A DNA stretch of 64,000 nt, taken from the NCBI GenBank assembly GCA_002448445.1, contig DJYC01000003.1, positions 316 to 64,315 on the forward strand. Direction: 5' to 3'. Made by a program: the position numbers and the translations under genes. The notes under the pieces are model-generated. The model made no database searches. It saw only the letters and a list, made by a program, of their open reading frames with translations, and was not told the DNA's origin. Source of the stretch: Treponema sp. UBA6988 (GTDB taxonomy: Bacteria > Spirochaetota > Spirochaetia > Treponematales > Treponemataceae). This document shows, one piece after another, positions 44,525-52,710 of the stretch. Within the stretch, counting starts at the first letter, position 1. Each line of letters opens with the position of its first letter.

Positions 44525-45475
44525 TTATTCTCCCGTTGGAACATTTGCGTCCAAGCTTTTGTTGCGGTAATTAAGATTTGTTCTAAGCGAATAGCCCATC
44601 TTTTCCCAGAATGAATTTGCCTTGTCGTTGTCCTTAAAGACAAGTCCGAATACTTTTGTGATTCCTTCTTTTTTGAGGGCTTCCTCTGCCTTGGTGACAA
44701 GAGAGCGGGCAATTCCCATGCGCTGAAAATCAGGATGGACGCAAAGATGATGAATAATTGCCCGTCTTCCGTCATGGCCTGTAAGAATTGCGCCGATGAT
44801 TTTTCTTTCGCTTGTTGCCGCAAAGCATGTAGTGGGATTGCGCTTCATGTAGCGTGTGATTCCTTCGCGAGTGTCGTCCACAGGATTCAAGGCTCGCTTT
44901 GTCTGCTCAACCTGATTCCAGAGGGCCCAAAGCTCGTCATAGTCTAAGGGGCTAAGCGTCTTGTAAGTGATTTTGTTTGCTTCCTTTTCTATTTTTCTTC
45001 TGAAAATTCCAGAGTCTTCTCCCCAGATACTTTTCATTTTTCCAACGAATTCAAAACCGTATTTTTCGTAAAGGCCTTTTTCGTCTGATGAAACATAAAC
45101 GTATTCTGATTCCGGGTAGAGGGGAGCGGCATTATTCATGCAGTGTTCGATAATTTGTCCTGCAAGATGATGGCCACGATAGGCTGGAGCTGTGAACACA
45201 AATCCAATCCATGGTTTGAGATTGCTTTCAATTTCATCTCTATCGCAAAAAGTCAGAAAGGATGCAAGACTTGGTTTGCCATCGGTAAGTTTCTCTTCGT
45301 CAAGCAGAAGATATAAGCTGCCTTTCCCAAGCTTCTGGTGGAAAGAGCCATCTTTTAAAAGTGAAAGCAAAAAAGAGATTGCGCGCCATTCTTTTGAAAG
45401 AATCTGCAACTGAGCCTGAATGCTTTCTTTGTCTTCATAAGAAAAATAGTCTTTTAAAATAAATGCTGTTTTCAA
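44525..45475 (-). CDS. Two-domain GNAT acetyltransferase
   Basis: 316 residues starting at TTG, preceded by AAAGGAGG at seven bases. The N-terminal domain has motif A-like FTAPAYRGHHLAGQIIEHCM; the C-terminal domain (from ~170) has HHLCVHPDFQRMGIARSLVT and ends GYSLRTNLNYRNKSL. The second domain is a close copy of the separate gene at 45956-46417, so a fusion or split has happened here. Confidence 0.87.
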   Translation of the reverse strand: MKTAFILKDYFSYEDKESIQAQLQILSKEWRAISFLLSLLKDGSFHQKLGKGSLYLLLDEEKLTDGKPSLASFLTFCDRDEIESNLKPWIGFVFTAPAYRGHHLAGQIIEHCMNNAAPLYPESEYVYVSSDEKGLYEKYGFEFVGKMKSIWGEDSGIFRRKIEKEANKITYKTLSPLDYDELWALWNQVEQTKRALNPVDDTREGITRYMKRNPTTCFAATSERKIIGAILTGHDGRRAIIHHLCVHPDFQRMGIARSLVTKAEEALKKEGITKVFGLVFKDNDKANSFWEKMGYSLRTNLNYRNKSLDANVPTGE

Positions 45476-45501
45476 TTCTGCCTCCTTTTAAAGCGAAAGA
45501 T

Positions 45502-45954
45502 TCATTCCTTTACTTTTTTCATTCCGTTTGCAATTGCAGTTGAGTATGAACCGATGTTTGTGTATTTCATGTAGGAATAAATTGCATCGTATTTTGTGTT
45601 TTCGAATACCCAGTCCCTGACTGCTCGGGCAGCTTCCTTTGCAAAGCCCTGCCTCCTGTATTTTTTGTTAATGTGGTAGCCGATTTCTGGAAGCTCTTCG
45701 CCGTCTATATTTTGCAGGGTGATTCCACAGTCGCCTATAAATTCTCCACTTTCTTTTAGGATTACTGCCCAAAGTCCCCAACCGTATTTTTTGTAGTTGT
45801 CTAAATTCCATTCAATCCAACCGCGTGTTCGTGCCTGGTCAAATGGAGCGGGGTAGTGCTGCATTGTTTCTGCGTCCGACATTATTTCGTAGAGGGCGTC
45901 AAAATCATCCAGCGTGTAATTTCTTAATATTAGTCTTTGTGTTTCTATCGTCAT
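45502..45954 (-). CDS. RimJ/L-type GNAT, shorter than its paralogue
   Basis: 150 residues from the ATG at 45954, preceded by AGGTG; a GTG at 45963 is less likely. It closely matches residues 1-150 of the gene at 41753-42757, but ends at GMKKVKE, where that protein continues for about 25 more residues of its first domain and then a second GNAT. It may be 3'-truncated. Motif A reads NKKYRRQGFAKEAARAV. Confidence 0.83.
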   Translation of the reverse strand: MTIETQRLILRNYTLDDFDALYEIMSDAETMQHYPAPFDQARTRGWIEWNLDNYKKYGWGLWAVILKESGEFIGDCGITLQNIDGEELPEIGYHINKKYRRQGFAKEAARAVRDWVFENTKYDAIYSYMKYTNIGSYSTAIANGMKKVKE

Positions 45955-45955
45955 T

Positions 45956-46417
45956 TTATTCACCTGTTGGGATTGCGTCGTTTAGGCTTTTGTTGCGGTA
46001 GTTTAAGTTTGTGCGTAGGCTGTAGCCCATCCGTTCCCAGAAAGAGTTTGCAGTTTCGTTGTCTTTGAATACAAGCCCAAATATCTTTTGTATTCCCTCA
46101 TTTTTTAATGCGGCTTCTGCCATTTCAACAAGGGTGCGTGCAATTCCCAACCGCTGAAAATTTGGATGTACGCAAAGGTGGTGTATGATTGCCCGCCTTC
46201 CATCGTGTCCGGTTAAGATTGCACCTACAATTTTTTTGTCCTTGATTGCGGCAAAACAGGTTGTGGGGTTTCTCTTTATGTAGCGCGTAATTCCTTCGAG
46301 GGTGTCGTCAACAGGATTCAAAGCACGCTTTGTTTGTTCAACTTGATTCCAAAGGGAAAAGAGTTCGTCATAGTCAGTGGCGGTTAGTGTCTTGTAAGTG
46401 ATGTTTGTTCTTTCCAT
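45956..46417 (-). CDS. GNAT family N-acetyltransferase
   Basis: 153 residues. Motif A is HHLCVHPNFQRLGIARTLVE. It closely copies the C-terminal domain of the gene at 44525-45475, including the tail LRTNLNYRNKSL and PTGE. AGGGGTAAAA precedes the ATG; it lies 22 bases after the upstream gene. Confidence 0.87.
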   Translation of the reverse strand: MERTNITYKTLTATDYDELFSLWNQVEQTKRALNPVDDTLEGITRYIKRNPTTCFAAIKDKKIVGAILTGHDGRRAIIHHLCVHPNFQRLGIARTLVEMAEAALKNEGIQKIFGLVFKDNETANSFWERMGYSLRTNLNYRNKSLNDAIPTGE

Positions 46418-46439
46418 TTTTACCCCTGTTCTTTTGCGG

Positions 46440-47405
46440 TTATATTTTCATTTCGTACAAAAACTCTTTCCGTTCTTCTTTTGGCGCTATCTTGTTGAAC
46501 CTTCCGCCTGTGCAGGAAATTCTCTGCATGCCCAGCTTTTCCATTGTCTTCCATGAAGCTGTGTTCTCGCTGTCGCAGTGGGCAATAAAATGATTAAGGG
46601 AAAGTTCTTTTTGCGCCCATTGCACAAGAGCCTTTGCGGCTTCAAATGCATAGGCTTTTCCCTGGAACTTTTTGCTAAGGCACCAGCCAAGTTCGCCGCA
46701 AGTTTTGGATTCATCAAGATAGATGCTTATTCCGCCGATGTGTTCATTGTTGCAAAGAATTGCAAATTCAAAGAAGCTGGGGTTTTCTTTTTTCCATTCA
46801 TTTTCTGCACCCTCAAGAAATTCTTTTGTTGCTTCCTCTGAATCATTAGGAAGGTTTATCATAAAGCGCATGTTTTCCCTGTCGCTTGCGTATTCGTGAG
46901 TGGTCTTAAAAAATCGCAGCCCTCGGGGAACAAGTTCAAGCCTTTCTGTTTTTATGTGAAGTTCTGCAATTTTGAAGAGGCTCACATGTTTTTCCAAATT
47001 TGTAAATCCGTTCTTTGTATAAAAGCGGAATGATGGTTTGTCTATGTCTGTCTGGAGAAAGATTCCGGGGATGCCCTTTGTCTGAAGGTCTTTTTCTATC
47101 ATGGACATGAACCTGGATCCAATGCCTTTTCCCTGCATGCTTTTTGAAACGCAGAATTCATCTATGTTATAATTTGCACCTTCCCACCAGTGGCGGATTC
47201 CTCCCAGAGAAATGGCAACCAGTTTTCCGTCTACCAAAAGGCCGTAGTTTAGCGCATTGTAGGCACCGGAAACTTCTCGTATGTATTGGTGAAGTTGTTC
47301 TTTGTTGCTCCAGTCATCATTCCATGGCCCGCCTGCAAATGAGTCTTTGTATAATTCTGCTGCTTCAAAAAAATAGCTTTCGTCAAGATTTATAAACTGT
47401 TCCAT
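46440..47405 (-). CDS. Two-domain GNAT acetyltransferase
   Basis: 321 residues. Residues 1-148 are the twin of the gene at 44076-44522 (FAGGPWNDDWSNKEQ, VSKSMQGKGIGSRFMSM). The second half is a RimJ/L-type GNAT (IKTERLELVPRGLRFFK, LSKKFQGKAYAFEAAKALVQ). The start at 47405 (MEQFINLDES) matches that twin. A 134-base gap upstream separates it from the hydrolase gene, so a promoter there is possible. Confidence 0.86.
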   Translation of the reverse strand: MEQFINLDESYFFEAAELYKDSFAGGPWNDDWSNKEQLHQYIREVSGAYNALNYGLLVDGKLVAISLGGIRHWWEGANYNIDEFCVSKSMQGKGIGSRFMSMIEKDLQTKGIPGIFLQTDIDKPSFRFYTKNGFTNLEKHVSLFKIAELHIKTERLELVPRGLRFFKTTHEYASDRENMRFMINLPNDSEEATKEFLEGAENEWKKENPSFFEFAILCNNEHIGGISIYLDESKTCGELGWCLSKKFQGKAYAFEAAKALVQWAQKELSLNHFIAHCDSENTASWKTMEKLGMQRISCTGGRFNKIAPKEERKEFLYEMKI

Positions 47406-47539
47406 AAAGTTTTTCCTTCGTAGCATGAGTTTAAGGCTTTGCTAAAACTTTTTCAAGTTGGCGTTTCAATGCCGAATGACTTGCTTGTGGCGGTGAATTC
47501 TGAAGAGACTCAATATTTTTTATGTTATCACCATGCACT

Positions 47540-48319
47540 TTATTTTAGCCAGGCAGTTACCAAGTCTTCAAAAATTTTAGGCTGTTCAATCTGAATGTTG
47601 TGCCCAGCATTGTTGACTGCGCAGTAAGTGGAGTTTGTGTAAATTTTCATAAGGTCAAACTGATCTTTGTAACCCACCACAGAATCCTGCTTGCCGGTAA
47701 TTATTAGGCAGGGAAGTTCGCATGGGGAATTCATTTTGTCTGGATCAAATGAAAATTTTCCTTCAAGCCTATGATTCAAAAAGTCCCAGTCGGCGCTTGC
47801 AAGAGCTGGCATAAGGAATTTTTTATATCGTTCCCACACTTCTCGGGTAAGCATTACGTTCATCATGGTGAAGCTATCGTATTCACTTTTTGTTAGCGAC
47901 GACAAAAGCCCTTCATCTTTTTCCACGGTAACCAAAGGTTCAACCCGCCCCTTCTTTACGCCTGGAATAACGCAGGGAACCAAAAGAATTATTTTTAAAA
48001 GCAAGTTCTGATACTTGTTTACAAATCCACGCACAAGGAGCCCACCGTAAGACTGCCCAACGATTATGAATTTTTCTTTGATGACATTGACTGCAAAATC
48101 ATAAAGCAAGGCAAGAATATCATCGGAATTTTTTACGTCTCCGCGATCGGATTGTCCCATTCCGGGCAAATCGATGTAATACCTTTTGTAGCCGCAAAGC
48201 TTTTCAAATATGGTTTCGAAGGCACCTTTCATTGTGATTTTGCTTATTCCCCATCCGTGGATTATAAGGACTGGAATTCCTTGGCCGATTGTTTCGTAGT
48301 CAATTATTCCGTGCTTCAT
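47540..48319 (-). CDS. Alpha/beta hydrolase
   Basis: 259 residues. The oxyanion region is VLIIHGWGISK, the nucleophile elbow GQSYGGLLVRG, the acid is in TGKQDSVVGYKD, and the His is in NAGHNIQIEQP: a complete triad. The start at 48319 follows GGAGAAAACAA and overlaps the upstream GNAT stop. Substrate unknown. Confidence 0.87.
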   Translation of the reverse strand: MKHGIIDYETIGQGIPVLIIHGWGISKITMKGAFETIFEKLCGYKRYYIDLPGMGQSDRGDVKNSDDILALLYDFAVNVIKEKFIIVGQSYGGLLVRGFVNKYQNLLLKIILLVPCVIPGVKKGRVEPLVTVEKDEGLLSSLTKSEYDSFTMMNVMLTREVWERYKKFLMPALASADWDFLNHRLEGKFSFDPDKMNSPCELPCLIITGKQDSVVGYKDQFDLMKIYTNSTYCAVNNAGHNIQIEQPKIFEDLVTAWLK

Positions 48320-48741
48320 TTGTTTTCTCCTATCCACTGGCACATTCCGCAACCGAAACTTTCGTTTGGACGCGAAATGAATCCGAACTTTTTGTAAAAG
48401 TCTTCTTTTCCCTTTGCGGCCATAAGGTTGACCATGATTTTATACCCTGGCCTTAGCTGGCTTCTGATAAATTCCATTGCGTTGTTCATCAGTTCCCGTC
48501 CAAGACCCTTGCCCTGAAATTCCGGACGGACGATTACATCCGCAATAAAAGCAACATACAGGTGATCCCATAGCACGCGGCAGAATGCGATAGTCTTTCC
48601 ATCTTTTCTAAAACAGCATAAATGGCTTGTGTGCTTTAGACCGTCTGCTGCCTGTTCGTTGGATAATGCCTGCCAGCCAACGATTTTTCTCATTTCGTTG
48701 TATTCTTCTGCGCTAATCTGATTTGCAATTTCGTAGTCCAT
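48316..48741 (-). CDS. GNAT family N-acetyltransferase
   Basis: 141 residues. Motif A is DVIVRPEFQGKGLGRELMNN, with AKGKEDFYKKFGFISRPNES near the end. Single-domain GNAT between the ProC-like and hydrolase genes; it overlaps the hydrolase by four bases. Confidence 0.87.
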   Translation of the reverse strand: MDYEIANQISAEEYNEMRKIVGWQALSNEQAADGLKHTSHLCCFRKDGKTIAFCRVLWDHLYVAFIADVIVRPEFQGKGLGRELMNNAMEFIRSQLRPGYKIMVNLMAAKGKEDFYKKFGFISRPNESFGCGMCQWIGENK

Positions 48742-48746
48742 GTTTT

Positions 48747-49565
48747 TTACTCTCCTGCGCTAAAAGCTTTTGCCGCATTTTGTGCCGTTTGCTTTCTCTT
48801 GTCCAGTGTTTTTTGGAACATTGCATCCGCTGTTGAGGGGAACTGCTCGTAGATAATTTTTGACCCTTCTTCCGTTATGCCACCCTTTGTTGCCACCCTT
48901 GCTACAACTTCTTCAAAGGAAAGTCCTTTTTGAATCATCAAATCTCCTGTTGCGCTTACCGTGTTCAAAACCATTTTTATAATCTGCTCATCCTGCAAAG
49001 ACGTGTGTTTCTTTGCTGACTTGCAAACAACGTCGAACATTGATGCTATAAAACCAGGCATGCAGCTGACCAGTTCTGAGCCCATTCCTATTTCATTTTC
49101 TGGAAGAACAACCACATTGCCCATGCAGGAAAGAATTTTTTCAAGATTTGTTTTGTCTTTGTCAATAACAAAATTGTTGTAGGAGACAAGGGTTTGTGAA
49201 CGGTTTATTTCTGCCGTTACGCTGGGAATGACTTTTGCAATTTTATGCTGAATCAATTTTTCAAGCATTTCAAAAGTGACGCTTCCATTCAATGATACCA
49301 AAAGGGCATCCTTTTTTACAGAATCTTTTATTTCTTTAATGACCGGCTTTATATCTGACGGGCGGACGCAGACAAAGATTATGTCGGATTTTTCTGCAAG
49401 CTCTGCATTGCTCTTGCAGGTGCAAAGTTCATTCGGAATAGATATTAGCTTTTCTTTGCTCCTGTTTGCCACAAAAACATTTTGGATTTCTGAATATCCA
49501 GAGGCTGCAATCTTTTGCGCAAGCATCTTTCCCATGCTGCCGTAACCTATGATTCCTATGTTCAT
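48747..49565 (-). CDS. Pyrroline-5-carboxylate reductase family protein
   Basis: 272 residues. The Rossmann motif GIIGYGSMGKMLAQKI opens it, and the C-terminal signature reads ARVATKGGITEEGSKIIYEQ, against the usual P-G-G-T. The Lys-Gly-Gly-Ile change suggests a divergent member, perhaps not the main proline-biosynthesis enzyme. It overlaps the nitrilase stop by four bases. Confidence 0.83.
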   Translation of the reverse strand: MNIGIIGYGSMGKMLAQKIAASGYSEIQNVFVANRSKEKLISIPNELCTCKSNAELAEKSDIIFVCVRPSDIKPVIKEIKDSVKKDALLVSLNGSVTFEMLEKLIQHKIAKVIPSVTAEINRSQTLVSYNNFVIDKDKTNLEKILSCMGNVVVLPENEIGMGSELVSCMPGFIASMFDVVCKSAKKHTSLQDEQIIKMVLNTVSATGDLMIQKGLSFEEVVARVATKGGITEEGSKIIYEQFPSTADAMFQKTLDKRKQTAQNAAKAFSAGE

Positions 49566-50311
49566 ATTTGTCTCCTTTTTATTTTAAAATTCTTCCAGCC
49601 CGAAGTGTCAAATTCTGCCAAGACCATGCATTCTGTTTTGCCGTCCGCTGCAATAACAATATTTCCTTGGGAATCCCAGATGCCGCTACTTCCTCCGCAG
49701 TCCATCTTCCAACACTTGCCAACGTAGTTTGCCATTGCTACGTTCACCTGCTTTTCTTGTGCGGTTTTTGAAAGAGTTTTTATGCCTTTGGAAATTCCTT
49801 CCTTGGAGTAGCAGATGCTTGCCGCATATATGTCTAGACCGAATTTTTTTATTGCAGAGTCTATGTGGCTTTCGTTTTCTATGTCGTAGCAAATTGCGTT
49901 TGCGATTCGGATTGAATTTTCTGTAATTGTCCAGTCTGAATCATCTGAGCTTTTGTAATACTTTTCCTCTCCGGGATGAAGGAATCTTTTGCAGTAGCAC
50001 TTTATGCTTCCGTCTTTGCAGAAGATTTTTTGGCAGATAAATATTCCGTCCTCTTTTTCTAGCGGAAGTCCAATTGATATGCTGATTTTATTTTCTTCTG
50101 CAAGCCTATTAAAAATGGATATGTCCTCTTTTTTTATGAGCTGCATTTTTTCTTTTACTTCTTCCTGCATGTAACCACTTAGCGACAATTCAGGAAAAAG
50201 AATAAAGTTGCAACCGTATGATGCCGCTTCTTTTACAAATTGAATGTGGTTCAGAAAATTTTCTCTTATGTTTTCCCTGTTCCGTATCTGTGCCAATGCA
50301 AGCGAAAGCAT
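49562..50311 (-). CDS. Carbon-nitrogen hydrolase (nitrilase superfamily)
   Basis: 249 residues. The catalytic Glu is in FPELSLSGYM, the Lys in CKRFLHPGEEKYY and the Cys in NAICYDIENE; all three are in place. The family hydrolyses amides, nitriles or N-carbamoyl compounds. A link with the GNATs (removing or adding acyl groups) is possible but speculative. Confidence 0.87.
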   Translation of the reverse strand: MLSLALAQIRNRENIRENFLNHIQFVKEAASYGCNFILFPELSLSGYMQEEVKEKMQLIKKEDISIFNRLAEENKISISIGLPLEKEDGIFICQKIFCKDGSIKCYCKRFLHPGEEKYYKSSDDSDWTITENSIRIANAICYDIENESHIDSAIKKFGLDIYAASICYSKEGISKGIKTLSKTAQEKQVNVAMANYVGKCWKMDCGGSSGIWDSQGNIVIAADGKTECMVLAEFDTSGWKNFKIKRRQI

Positions 50312-50323
50312 TTTATTCCCCTC

Positions 50324-51241
50324 TTACTTTGCAATTTCTTTGTCTATATACTCTATGAAATTCTTTTTGGACACTGCACCTTGGTTTTTCTTGTACCATT
50401 CGTAGGACTTTGCCAAGCCTTCTTCTAGGCTTCTTGTCTTTGGAAGAAGTTCTTTTTGAATGCTAACGTCAAGTTTGTATTCATAGTCGTAGAAAGGAAA
50501 GTAGTTTCTTTGCTCAATGTTGCCCACTACATTTTTAATGCTCAAGGGAGAGTCTGCAATCTTGTAGCATGCCTTTACCCAGTCAAGTGCGGAGATACAT
50601 TCTTCGTTTCCAACATTTATAATGTGATTTTGAACATTCTTTTCTATTATAATTTCTATGATTTTGCACAAGTCTTCTATATAAAAGAATTGCAGCTTTA
50701 GGGAACCGTCTTTTGGCATGTAAAAGGTGCGGGACTTTTGGGCACATTCAAAGACAAAGGCTTCCCTGTAGACATTGTTCATTGGTCCGTAGAGATATGG
50801 CGGGCGTATTATGTATGAATCTTTTTTTTGTGAAAGCAAATATTCTTCTGCCTGAATTTTGTTTGTTCCATAGTCGCCCCAGATTTTGTTCCATCCGGTT
50901 TTGTCACTTTCCTTGAAGGGCTGGGGGAGACTTTCTGGATAGACTGCGCTGGAACTTATGAATATGTATTTTTCCCTTCCGCAAAGCTTTGGACTGTCAA
51001 AGGCGCTGAGCAAATTCTTAACATCTTTTTCTGCATAGCCTGTATCAATTACGATGTCGAAGGTATGTCCCTTGAGTGCAGAGCCAATGCTGTTCCTGTC
51101 TGCCTGAATTAGCTTTGCCTTTTCGGGTTGGGGGCGGGTGTTCCTGTTCAAGACAAAGACTTCAAAATCTTTTTTTGCAAAGTATTCTGCAAGGTACTTG
51201 CTTACAAAAACAGTTCCTCCGGTAACAAGCATTTTTTTCAT
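50324..51241 (-). CDS. NAD-dependent epimerase/dehydratase (intact paralogue)
   Basis: 305 residues. The N-terminal MLVTGGTVFVSKYLAEYF binds the nucleotide and YGTNKIQAEEYL carries the catalytic Tyr and Lys. Closely related to the frameshifted copy at 43156-44074, which allows that break to be placed. Here the homologous A-run is seven bases and the frame is open. Confidence 0.88.
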   Translation of the reverse strand: MKKMLVTGGTVFVSKYLAEYFAKKDFEVFVLNRNTRPQPEKAKLIQADRNSIGSALKGHTFDIVIDTGYAEKDVKNLLSAFDSPKLCGREKYIFISSSAVYPESLPQPFKESDKTGWNKIWGDYGTNKIQAEEYLLSQKKDSYIIRPPYLYGPMNNVYREAFVFECAQKSRTFYMPKDGSLKLQFFYIEDLCKIIEIIIEKNVQNHIINVGNEECISALDWVKACYKIADSPLSIKNVVGNIEQRNYFPFYDYEYKLDVSIQKELLPKTRSLEEGLAKSYEWYKKNQGAVSKKNFIEYIDKEIAK

Positions 51242-51245
51242 AAGT

Positions 51246-52037
51246 TCAATTCTCCATTTTTAGTTCCTTTACCATAAAGACTTCCGCTTTGTCATTGTCG
51301 TTGTAACGGCCTGTTTCCTTAAAACCAAGCGAACTATACAGCTTAAGTGCTTTTTCATGCTGCTTCATTGAATCAAGGTAGATTCTTGAATATCCCTTTT
51401 TGCTTGCAAATTCAATTGCAGTTTTTGCAAGACCGTAGCCAAGTTTTTTGCCCTGATATTCTTTTAGGAGGTACATGGTTTTTAGCTCGCAGTCACTATC
51501 GTTAAGTTTTTTTAGTGCAACCGTGCCTATTACTTTACTTCCGTCTTTAAGGCATAGGAAGCGTTCAAAATTCTTTTCTATGTCCTTATAGATCTTATGC
51601 CGCCCTTCTATTTCAAAAGTTTTTCCTGATTCCGCAAAGGCCTGTGTTAGGAATGCCAAGACTTCTTCCTTGATGTCTTTGGTATAAGCTACAGTCTCGA
51701 ATGGGGAGACTCTTTGACCGCCAAAAGCATGGATTGATCGGGTTCCTGCTTTTACACTTCCGCCCTGCAAACTGCCTTTTGGAATAAAAAGCTCATCACC
51801 CGCAAGAAGTTTGTGTTCAACTCCGTCTATGGTAACAATGTATTCTCCTTCCACGCAAAGCATCCATTCATCGTAGTCGTGCTTGTGTTCTTTTGAAACA
51901 CGGTCGGCTTTGTATGTCCAGAATGCCATCTGGCTTCCGTCTTTTGCGGTGTAGTAATAACCTTCTATGTCAGCAGTGTTTTGCTGTGAAGCTGGAATCT
52001 TGTTTTTTGCGCTGAACATAAAATCAGGAAAATTCAT
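51246..52037 (-). CDS. Cupin-GNAT fusion protein
   Basis: 263 residues. Residues ~30-110 form a cupin (KEHKHDYDEWMLCVEGEYIV, then AGDELFIPKGSLQGG); residues 120-263 form a GNAT (LLKEYQGKKLGYGLAKTAIE, then LKLYSSLGFKETGRYND). A cupin may sense or bind the substrate while the GNAT acetylates it. This pairing is unusual in my experience. The gene is 4 bases before the epimerase. Confidence 0.85.
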   Translation of the reverse strand: MNFPDFMFSAKNKIPASQQNTADIEGYYYTAKDGSQMAFWTYKADRVSKEHKHDYDEWMLCVEGEYIVTIDGVEHKLLAGDELFIPKGSLQGGSVKAGTRSIHAFGGQRVSPFETVAYTKDIKEEVLAFLTQAFAESGKTFEIEGRHKIYKDIEKNFERFLCLKDGSKVIGTVALKKLNDSDCELKTMYLLKEYQGKKLGYGLAKTAIEFASKKGYSRIYLDSMKQHEKALKLYSSLGFKETGRYNDNDKAEVFMVKELKMEN

Positions 52038-52049
52038 AAAAACTCCTTG

Positions 52050-52415
52050 TTACCGTTTTTCCTTGTAAGCGTAGCCAAAATTAATTGGCGGTGCTGTTAC
52101 TGAGACATAAATAAACTCTCCGTCACCATCGTTTAAAAGTCCGTGAACATCTTTGTCTGCAAAACGCGCTACGTCTCCTGCCTTAAATTCCTTTTCTTTA
52201 TCGTCTGCCAGAAGCAGCTTTCCGCTTCCTTTTAAAGCATACCATATTTGTTCCGATGCGTCATGGGTGTGGCGGGGTTGGCTTGCTCCAGGAACAAGGT
52301 GAACTTCCGTAATGGTAACTCTTTTGCTTGTTGAATTTTCAGGATTCAAAAGCTGGCGGGAGACAACTCCCGGGTTTGCCAAGTCCTTAATGTCTTTTTC
52401 TGCAATAAATTCCAT
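52050..52415 (-). CDS. Cupin domain protein
   Basis: 121 residues with both cupin motifs: ASQPRHTHDASEQIWYALKG (metal-binding His and Glu) and KAGDVARFADKDVHGLLND. Function unknown; small cupins may be isomerases, dioxygenases or binding proteins. Probably the first intact gene of the long minus-strand run. Confidence 0.85.
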   Translation of the reverse strand: MEFIAEKDIKDLANPGVVSRQLLNPENSTSKRVTITEVHLVPGASQPRHTHDASEQIWYALKGSGKLLLADDKEKEFKAGDVARFADKDVHGLLNDGDGEFIYVSVTAPPINFGYAYKEKR

Positions 52416-52427
52416 TTTGCGCTCCTG

Positions 52428-52549
52428 TTATAAATTGATTGTCATGCTTGCCGTATTTTCATTGAAGCCGAGGCTTTTATAGAGAAAGTGCCCCATTTCC
52501 ATTGCGTCAAGACTCCTATGTCTCTTGCATCCGTCTTTTTAACTTCCAT
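52428..52549 (-). pseudogene. GNAT remnant upstream of the cupin gene
   Basis: A good ribosome-binding site (GGAGGCTAAAG) and ATG at 52549 start a frame that begins MEVKKTDARDIG and soon goes wrong. In another frame, up to the TAA at 52428-52430, the sequence reads RHRSLDAMEMGHFLYKSLGF then NENTASMTINL, a typical GNAT C-terminus. The middle is missing, so this is the stub of a GNAT deleted internally. Confidence 0.65.
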
Positions 52550-52598
52550 CTTTAGCCTCCTGCATTAACTTTTAACAAAAAAAATCATTGATCTTTTC

Positions 52599-52658
52599 TT
52601 GACAATGGTATTATACTTAATAAAATAATGTAAGAAAACTGTAAAATTTACATTATTT
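52599..52658 (+). promoter_or_regulatory. Promoter and palindrome of the AraC gene
   Basis: TTGACA (52599-52604) and TAAAAT (52621-52626) are 16 bases apart. AAATAATGTAA (52623-52633) and TTACATTATTT (52648-52658) form a perfect 11-bp inverted repeat covering the -10 and the start of transcription, a position suited to repression. Confidence 0.6.
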
Positions 52659-52710
52659 GATAACAATTTTTTATGCTAAAAGTAATATTGTTATTAAATT
52701 GGGGTATGCG

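Noticed and set aside
48747..49565. Assigning the symbol proC
   Set aside because: The signature near the C-terminus differs from the usual P-G-G-T, so the enzyme may have another substrate.
41264..52037. Integron cassette array, because many small genes of acetyltransferase type lie in one direction
   Set aside because: Gaps are mostly under 30 bases and several genes overlap, leaving no room for attC sites; no integrase or RYYYAAC/GTTRRRY pairs were seen.
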